Positions 58,867 to 64,000 of a stretch of DNA of 64,000 nucleotides are shown here, in pieces. Under the pieces are notes generated by a model. The model searched no databases. It saw only the letters and a list, made by a program, of their open reading frames with translations, and was not told where the DNA came from. This DNA is from Achromobacter aegrifaciens (GTDB lineage: Bacteria; Pseudomonadota; Gammaproteobacteria; Burkholderiales; Burkholderiaceae_B): contig NZ_CADIJY010000002.1 in NCBI RefSeq assembly GCF_902859735.1, positions 310,001-374,000 of the forward strand, in the 5' to 3' direction. Every line of letters starts with the position of its first letter. The stretch's first letter is position 1. The position numbers and the translations under genes are program-made.

Positions 58867-60033
58867 TCAGGGCGCGGCGCAATCGCCCAAATGCTCGCCC
58901 ATGATGTTGCGATACCACTCGTGGAAGTGCAGCATGCCGTCCTCCATGGGAGACTGGTACGGGCCGCTCTCGCTGACGCCGCGCCGCAGCAGCGCGCGTC
59001 TGCCGGCATCCATGCGCTCGCCGATTTCGTCGTCCTCGACCGCCGTTTCCATGTAGGCCGCGCGTTGCGCTTCGACGAATTCGCGTTCGAACAGGGCGAT
59101 TTCCTCGGGATAGTAGAACTCGGCGATGTTGACCGTCTCCTGCGGGCTTTTGGGGTAGAGCGTGGACAGCACCAGCACGTGCGGGTAGAGCTCGATCATG
59201 TGGGTGGGAAAGTAGGTCACCCAGATCGCGCCGAAATCCGGAGGCGCGCCGTCGCGGTAGCGCATCAGGGTGCCGTGCCAGTCGCGGTATACGTCGGAAC
59301 CGGGCTTCTCCAGGGCGTCGTGCACTCCCACGCGCTGCAGGCTGCGGCGCTTGCCGAACTCCCAGCTCAGATCCTCGCAGGTGACGAAGCGCCCCAGCCC
59401 GGGGTGGAACGGCCCAACGTGGTAGTCCTCCAGATAGACCTCGATGAAGGTCTTCCAGTTGTAGTTGCATTGGTGCACTTCGACGTGGTCCAGCACATAG
59501 TCCGAGAAGTCGAACTCGGGCCGGGCGAACAGGTCGCCCAGGTCCGCTAGCGGGTCGCCCGGCCCCTCGAATAGCAGGCCGTGGCAGCGCTTCAGGGGAA
59601 ACCGCGGCAGGTTCAGGCAGGGCGTGCTGGGGAATTGCGGCGCGCCCAGGATCTGGCCGCGATTGTCATAGGTCCAGCGATGCAGCGGGCAGACGATGTT
59701 GCCGCCCGTGGCCGACAGATTGCCCGCCGGCTTGCCCGGCCCGGCGACGGCGCCTGTCTCGCCGCCCAGGATCAGCGACTGGCGGTGGCGGCATACGTTG
59801 GATATCAGTTCCACGCCGTCGGCGCCGCGCACGAGGACGCGCCCGCCTTCCTCGTGCAGCAGCCTGCGCCAGTCGCCGGATTCGGGCACGGCTTTTTCGT
59901 GCCCGACATACAGCGGCGAGCGCTTGAATATCACCTCCTGTTCCCGGGCGTACAGGTCTTCGTCGAAATATGCCCGCACGTGCAGCGGGCTGAGCGCCTG
60001 CTCGACGTGTGCAAGGCGGCCTATGTCCGTCAT
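58867..60033 (-). CDS. alcE: Rieske-type iron-sulfur oxygenase AlcE
   Basis: The 388-residue protein has a Rieske [2Fe-2S] centre (CRH at the first ligand pair and CPLHRW at the second, about residues 80-120) and a catalytic domain with a mononuclear iron motif EDYHVGPFHPGL. This is the ring-hydroxylating oxygenase alpha-subunit layout. AlcE lies in the alcaligin operon of Bordetella and its role there is not fully known; hydroxylation of a carbon in the alcaligin precursor is a sensible idea because alcaligin carries carbon-bound OH groups. AGGAG lies seven bases before the ATG. Confidence 0.92.
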   Translation of the reverse strand: MTDIGRLAHVEQALSPLHVRAYFDEDLYAREQEVIFKRSPLYVGHEKAVPESGDWRRLLHEEGGRVLVRGADGVELISNVCRHRQSLILGGETGAVAGPGKPAGNLSATGGNIVCPLHRWTYDNRGQILGAPQFPSTPCLNLPRFPLKRCHGLLFEGPGDPLADLGDLFARPEFDFSDYVLDHVEVHQCNYNWKTFIEVYLEDYHVGPFHPGLGRFVTCEDLSWEFGKRRSLQRVGVHDALEKPGSDVYRDWHGTLMRYRDGAPPDFGAIWVTYFPTHMIELYPHVLVLSTLYPKSPQETVNIAEFYYPEEIALFEREFVEAQRAAYMETAVEDDEIGERMDAGRRALLRRGVSESGPYQSPMEDGMLHFHEWYRNIMGEHLGDCAAP

Positions 60034-60070
60034 GTCCGACTCCTTGTGCCTTGCGCAAGGCGGCCGCCCG

Positions 60071-60817
60071 TCAGGCGGGCTCGACGCTCTCGGCGTCGAT
60101 CCGGGCGATGCGTTCGGCAATATCCAGTTTGGGGCAGGTGCTGCAGTAGTCGCCGTCGCTTCTGCGGAAGTGGTGACAGCAGACCTGCCGGTCCACGGCG
60201 ATGGCCGGTAGCGACCGCCGCTGATAGTTCAGGTAGCCGCTGCTGCCCGCGATGCCCAGGCGCGCAAGCCAATCGGCCGCGGCTGCGGTGGCCCAGGCAT
60301 TGTCGGCGGCGCTCACGCCCGTTCGAGCCGCCAACAGGGCGGACAGGACGCAGTCGGCCTGCATGCAGGCGGTGGCCCGCGGATTGAGGCGCAGCGCCGC
60401 GCCCAGCTCGCGCTGGAACAGGGCGCCGATCTCGCGCAGCTGCGTGGCGGCCGCGTCCAGCCGCGCCTCCAGGCCGCCGCGCAGGGGTTCATGGCGTTCC
60501 ATGGTGTAGCCGGCGATGAAGCCGTTGGCGACCGGCTGGCTGAGCCGGGTCAGGTCCGGGACGATGGCGCTGCGATGCGCGGCGATTACGCAGAGGTACA
60601 CGGGCTGCCAGATCAACAGGCCCCAGCAGCGCAGCGCCAGGTAGTGCTGGCCGGCTTCTGGATGGCGTTCGCGCCACCAGTCGCGCAACCGCGCGATGGC
60701 GTCGGCGTTGCTCGCGCCCGGACGGATGCCGGGCGCGGCTGGCGGGCCCACGCGCCCGTCAAGGCCAGGCGCGAGGCGGCCCGCCAGCGCGAGCAGATCG
60801 TCCAGTTCGCGGGTCAC
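60071..60817 (-). CDS. alcD: FhuF-like ferric-siderophore reductase AlcD
   Basis: The 248-residue protein ends with the FhuF iron-sulfur motif CC-x10-CxxC (in VCCHHFRRSDGDYCSTCPKLD), which binds a [2Fe-2S] cluster and marks siderophore-iron reductases. The rest fits the FhuF fold (GLLIWQPVYLCVIAAHRS). It probably releases iron from imported ferric alcaligin in the cytoplasm. The start is GTG, overlapping the alcC stop (GTGA). Confidence 0.88.
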   Translation of the reverse strand: MTRELDDLLALAGRLAPGLDGRVGPPAAPGIRPGASNADAIARLRDWWRERHPEAGQHYLALRCWGLLIWQPVYLCVIAAHRSAIVPDLTRLSQPVANGFIAGYTMERHEPLRGGLEARLDAAATQLREIGALFQRELGAALRLNPRATACMQADCVLSALLAARTGVSAADNAWATAAAADWLARLGIAGSSGYLNYQRRSLPAIAVDRQVCCHHFRRSDGDYCSTCPKLDIAERIARIDAESVEPA

Positions 60818-62670
60818 GCAAGGGCCTGCGCGGCGTCGGCAGTCCGGTCCAGCCATTGCGGCCGGTAAGGCGCCACGGGGTTGGGCAGCCTGGGCGCCAT
60901 CTGGAAGCTGCCGATGGGATCGGCCAGATTGACCATCTGCAGGTTGTTGGCGAGCTGCAGGCGGTTCAGGCACGAGTGGATCATGTCCGGCGCGTACAGG
61001 TCGTAGCGGCGGTATTTTTCGAGCCGCTGCGGATGTGCCTGCTGGTAGGCGGCGATACGGCCCGCGACCAGCTCCCAGAAATCGTCCTCCTGCATGAGGC
61101 CGGTGTCGGCCAGGATCTGGGACAGATGGCGGAAGTAGCCCTCGAACACGTCGACGAAGATCGTCAGGAGCTTGTATTCCTCGGGCACGTCCGCCGCCAG
61201 CCGCCGCGCGTTCTCGGGCAGGTCGGCCTGCGGGTCGAGGATGGAGGATTCCTCGGCGATGTCCTTCATGAAGGCGCGCACCGGCACATGGTCCCGGATC
61301 ACCAGGATCACGTTCTCGCCATGCGGCATGAACACCAGGTCATGGGTGTAGAAGCAATGCACCAGCGGCGTCAGGTAGGCATCCACATAGCGTTCCAGCC
61401 ACGCGGCGGCGCTCAGCCCCGAGGCCCGGATCAGCGCGGGCAGCAGGGCTAGGCCCTGCGGATCCACGTGCAGAAGCGCGGCCATGGTCATCAGCCGTTC
61501 GCAGGGACCGATCAGCGCCTGCGGATTCTCGCGCCATAGCGCCGAGAACATCTTCTTGTAGGGCGTGTCGACGGAAATCGCAGCTTCATAGTAGTAGTTG
61601 CGGAATCCCAGGCTGGCGGCCTCGCGCAGGATGGTGAAGCCATTGGCGCGCAGCCAGGGGTCGGACGCGATCAGGCCGTGGATGTATTCGTTGATGGCGG
61701 GCGTGCCCGACATGTAATAGGGCGACAACCCGCGCATGAAACCCATGTTCAGGATCGACAGCGAGGTCTTCACATAATGCTTGCCCGGCTGGCTGATGTT
61801 GAAGAAGGTGCGTATCGACTGCTGTGCCAGGTAGTCGTCTTCGCCGTAACCCAGGCATACGATCTTGCGTTCGGCCACATAGGGTGCGAACGCCAGCGAC
61901 AGCTTGTTGAACCACTGCCAGGGGTGCGCCGGCATCAAGTAGTAGTCGGCGGGGTCCAGTCCCTGGTCTTGCAGCGTGGCGGCGTGGCGCGCCACGGTGT
62001 CCTCGCCGAGTTCGCCGCGCAACAGGCTGGCGTAGTCCATGGTGGACAGGCAGGCGAAATGCGCGTTGTCCTTGTGCACCGCCAGCCACATCACGCGGAT
62101 CGGGGCAGCGGCCTCCGGCGCATAGGCGTGGTAGTCCTCGGCGTCGAAACCCAGGCGGCCGTTGTTGGCGACGAAGCTGGGGTGTCCTTCGATCATCGAG
62201 GTTTCGATGGTCTGATAGTCGGCCAGCGCGAGTTCGGGGGCGGGCAGGCAAGCGCGCGTGTGCTTGTAGGCGGCGCCGTGCAGCGTGCTGGCGATTTCGT
62301 CCAGATAGATCGGCAGCCGGTCTTCCGGAATGCGCAGCTTGTCGCGGATCTCGATCACGAACTGCAGGGCGTCCAGGGGCGCGGGCGCGCCGGCCGTGGT
62401 CCTGGCGATCGATTCCGCGCGGATGCGCCAGTGGCGCATGGCCATCAGTTGCGCGTCGTAGCGGTACTCGACGCGGCCGTCCGCGAGCGCCAGGCGATAG
62501 CGGTCGAACCCCGGCGTGTCCGCCGGGCCCAGGCGTTCGGGTTGCAGCAGGCCTTCATGGGTGTACTCGGAGATGGCCTTGCGCACGAGCAGGCGGTTGA
62601 CCTTGGCCCAGACTTCCGGCTCCAGATGGCTGGCGACCTGCGCGGGATGAGTGGTGGCATGCGGATTCAT
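60814..62670 (-). CDS. alcC: Alcaligin synthetase AlcC (NIS siderophore synthetase, IucA/IucC family)
   Basis: The 618-residue NIS synthetase has the ATP and substrate motifs of the family: TSMIEGHPSFVANNGRLGF near 165-185, MPAHPWQW near 255, KTSLSILNMGFMRGLSPYY near 310 and FMPHGENVILVIRDH near 445. A FhuF-like C-terminal segment is normal for the family. It forms the amide bonds, including macrocycle closure, from N-hydroxy-N-succinyl-putrescine-type units. The start ATG overlaps the alcB stop (ATGA). Confidence 0.94.
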   Translation of the reverse strand: MNPHATTHPAQVASHLEPEVWAKVNRLLVRKAISEYTHEGLLQPERLGPADTPGFDRYRLALADGRVEYRYDAQLMAMRHWRIRAESIARTTAGAPAPLDALQFVIEIRDKLRIPEDRLPIYLDEIASTLHGAAYKHTRACLPAPELALADYQTIETSMIEGHPSFVANNGRLGFDAEDYHAYAPEAAAPIRVMWLAVHKDNAHFACLSTMDYASLLRGELGEDTVARHAATLQDQGLDPADYYLMPAHPWQWFNKLSLAFAPYVAERKIVCLGYGEDDYLAQQSIRTFFNISQPGKHYVKTSLSILNMGFMRGLSPYYMSGTPAINEYIHGLIASDPWLRANGFTILREAASLGFRNYYYEAAISVDTPYKKMFSALWRENPQALIGPCERLMTMAALLHVDPQGLALLPALIRASGLSAAAWLERYVDAYLTPLVHCFYTHDLVFMPHGENVILVIRDHVPVRAFMKDIAEESSILDPQADLPENARRLAADVPEEYKLLTIFVDVFEGYFRHLSQILADTGLMQEDDFWELVAGRIAAYQQAHPQRLEKYRRYDLYAPDMIHSCLNRLQLANNLQMVNLADPIGSFQMAPRLPNPVAPYRPQWLDRTADAAQALA

Positions 62671-63272
62671 GGGGTCGACTCCTGGTATTGGACCTGTTCG
62701 AACTGTGTACGTGTGCAGAACGCCAGACTGGCGGTCTTGTCGCGGAATCGGGCCTGGCCTGCATAGGTGAATCCCATGGCCAGATTGAGCGCGTGGATCT
62801 TGGCGTTGTTCGCGTCGGGCTCGACCACGATGCGCGCGGCATCCAGCCGGTCGAACATGAAGCGCATCACGAAGGCGAACACCTGCCGGCTGAAGCCGGG
62901 AATCCGCAAGCGCGGCGGGCCGATGAAAAGATGCATGCCGAGGTCGCCTGGCCGCACCGCGTAGTGTTCGCCGACTTCGTCGCGGGCGGGGTCGTAGCAC
63001 TCCACCAGAAAGGCTGGCTGTCCCTCATGGCTGCCGAGCCAGGCGCTGGCGTGTCCGCTGCCGCATAGGGCGTCATAGAAGTCGCGCACCTGGTCCTCGC
63101 TGTGCCGCTGCATGGACCAGAAGCGCGCGTAGTCCATGGAAAACCATTGCCGCAGCAGCGCGGCGTGCGCATCCGGAACCAGGGGGCGCAAGGCGAGTCC
63201 CCGGCCCTCGTCGTAATGGTCGCGCGACTGGCGCACGACCTCGCCCAGAAAGGTGGCTGTCATCGTGAGCAT
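62667..63272 (-). CDS. alcB: Siderophore acyltransferase AlcB (GNAT-like)
   Basis: The 201-residue protein resembles IucB/AlcB acyl-CoA transferases: LALRPLVPDAHAALLRQWFSMDYARFWSMQ, HLFIGPPRLRIPGFSRQVFAFVMRFMFD and the acetyl-CoA region RIVVEPDANNAKIHALNLAMGFTYAG. It acylates the hydroxylamine made by AlcA; in alcaligin synthesis this is a succinyl transfer. The ATG after GGGGAG is the best start; a TTG five codons earlier and an ATG three codons later are possible. Confidence 0.92.
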   Translation of the reverse strand: MLTMTATFLGEVVRQSRDHYDEGRGLALRPLVPDAHAALLRQWFSMDYARFWSMQRHSEDQVRDFYDALCGSGHASAWLGSHEGQPAFLVECYDPARDEVGEHYAVRPGDLGMHLFIGPPRLRIPGFSRQVFAFVMRFMFDRLDAARIVVEPDANNAKIHALNLAMGFTYAGQARFRDKTASLAFCTRTQFEQVQYQESTP

Positions 63273-63289
63273 GCTGGCTCCCCGCAAGA

Positions 63290-64000
63290 TCAGATGGTGG
63301 CGGCCCGATGGCCGTCCATCATGGGCATCGGCTCCGGCATGCCGAGGCGGTGCGCCAGTACGCCGTTCGCCGGCGGGCGGAAGTCCTGCAGTGCGGTGCG
63401 AGGCTCGATGGCGTAGTGCTCCACGCCGGTCAGGTCGCGCAGTATCTGCGAATTGCGGTAGCAGCAGAATCCCAGGTCGGGATTCGTGACGCCATGGCTG
63501 AGCAGCCCGGTGTTCTGCACGAAGATCTCCGTGCCGGCGCGGTCCACGGCGTAGTTGTGGGCGATGCGGTAGCCGCCGTTTTCATCCCAGGCGATCCGGT
63601 CGCTGATGGGGTTGACGCAGGCGGGGATGCGCGGGGCGTAGCCGGTGGCCAGCACCAGGCCGTCCGTCACGTGCTTGAACGGTTGGCCGGTGTCAACGTG
63701 CATGAAGTCCAGATGGTAGCGGCCCGTGGCGCGCTCATGCCGGCTGGCGCGCAGTTCCGCGCTGGTGAGCAGCGTGTAGCGGCGGTCGCCTGCGCGGATC
63801 TTCTCGTCCAGGAGGTCGTATATCTGATTGATCAGCGAGGCGTTGATGCCCTTGTACAGGCTGCTTTGCTGGCGCAGCATCTCGCGCCGCCGGGCTTCGG
63901 GCAGGTCGTGGAAATAGTCGGTGTAGTCGGGAGAGATCAGCTCCAGCGTGAGCTTGGTGTTCTCCATCTGGAAGAAGCGGGGCGAGCGGGTGATCCAGGT
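63290..64000 (-). CDS. alcA: Alcaligin biosynthesis N-hydroxylase AlcA (C-terminal part; start outside window)
   Basis: The frame is open to the right edge, giving 236 codons of the C-terminal half. Visible parts match ornithine/lysine/putrescine N-monooxygenases: TWITRSPRFFQMENTKLTLELISPDYTDYFHDLP, LYKGINASLINQIYDLLDEK and the D.LVLATGY motif (DGLVLATGYAPRIP). The enzyme uses FAD, NADPH and O2 to N-hydroxylate the diamine precursor. It ends 17 bases before alcB. The promoter and Fur box of the alc operon must lie beyond the window. Confidence 0.93.
   Translation of the reverse strand, partial: TWITRSPRFFQMENTKLTLELISPDYTDYFHDLPEARRREMLRQQSSLYKGINASLINQIYDLLDEKIRAGDRRYTLLTSAELRASRHERATGRYHLDFMHVDTGQPFKHVTDGLVLATGYAPRIPACVNPISDRIAWDENGGYRIAHNYAVDRAGTEIFVQNTGLLSHGVTNPDLGFCCYRNSQILRDLTGVEHYAIEPRTALQDFRPPANGVLAHRLGMPEPMPMMDGHRAATI

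Overview
This window is GC-rich chromosomal DNA (roughly two thirds G+C by eye) from a member of the Alcaligenaceae, most likely Achromobacter or a close Bordetella relative. The strongest marker is an alcaligin siderophore locus (alcABCDERS-fauA) in the known Bordetella/Alcaligenes gene order. Large families of solute-binding proteins, LysR regulators, a Bug/TctC-type protein and a pertactin-like autotransporter fit the same group. I see no rRNA, tRNA, CRISPR array, insertion sequence or prophage; apart from the siderophore locus and the cut-off autotransporter it looks like ordinary metabolic and regulatory chromosome.

Layout. 1-2365 (minus) is the N-terminal part of an autotransporter adhesin, cut by the left edge, with a run of about 37 prolines between passenger and barrel. 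2686-12041 (minus) is a nine-gene operon: VOC protein, M14-like peptidase/deacylase, MDR oxidoreductase, thioesterase, peptide-type binding protein with two permeases but no ATPase, acyl-CoA ligase and SDR. A small VOC gene and a CysB-like LysR gene run divergently (12389-13675). 13659-19557 (minus) holds a protein of unknown function, a GlcG/HbpS-like exported protein, a two-component system whose two promoter regions share the palindrome TCCGTA-N4-TACGGA, an HPP-CBS membrane protein and a MarR regulator. A ClC chloride channel is divergent from the MarR gene. 21411-24314 holds two LysR genes flanking a type-2 argC.

24452-28832 (plus) is a four-gene operon: CoA ligase, MHS-type permease, a thiolase-fold protein lacking the usual nucleophilic Cys, and a DUF35 Zn-ribbon partner, an arrangement like Ltp2-type retro-aldolases. 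A membrane-anchored TlpA-like protein and an IclR regulator follow on the minus strand. 30689-40574 (plus), divergent from iclR, is a nine-gene catabolic cluster: TPP-dependent decarboxylase-like enzyme, atypical SDR, BNR-repeat protein, single-domain extradiol-type VOC protein, DUF1185 protein, alpha/beta hydrolase, MhpA-like hydroxylase, sulfatase/phosphonate-monoesterase and a Bug binding protein. Hydroxylase, extradiol-type enzyme and hydrolase together suggest meta-cleavage of an aromatic, perhaps released from a sulfate ester. 40635-46177 (minus) is a polar amino-acid ABC transporter operon with an agmatinase-family ureohydrolase, RidA and an ArgE-like deacetylase, with a LysR gene divergent. 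47352-49715 (plus) is a second complete polar amino-acid ABC transporter ending in a good terminator.

The right end (49778-64000, minus) is the alcaligin locus. alcA (partial), alcB and alcC make the siderophore, with alcE encoding a Rieske oxygenase and alcD a FhuF-like ferric reductase. alcR is the AraC-type activator, alcS the exporter and fauA the outer-membrane receptor. The locus continues without a gap into a full Fe-siderophore ABC transporter (binding lipoprotein, two permeases, ATPase) and a 136-residue protein of unknown function. Fur-like dyads containing AATGAGAAT lie before alcR and before fauA.
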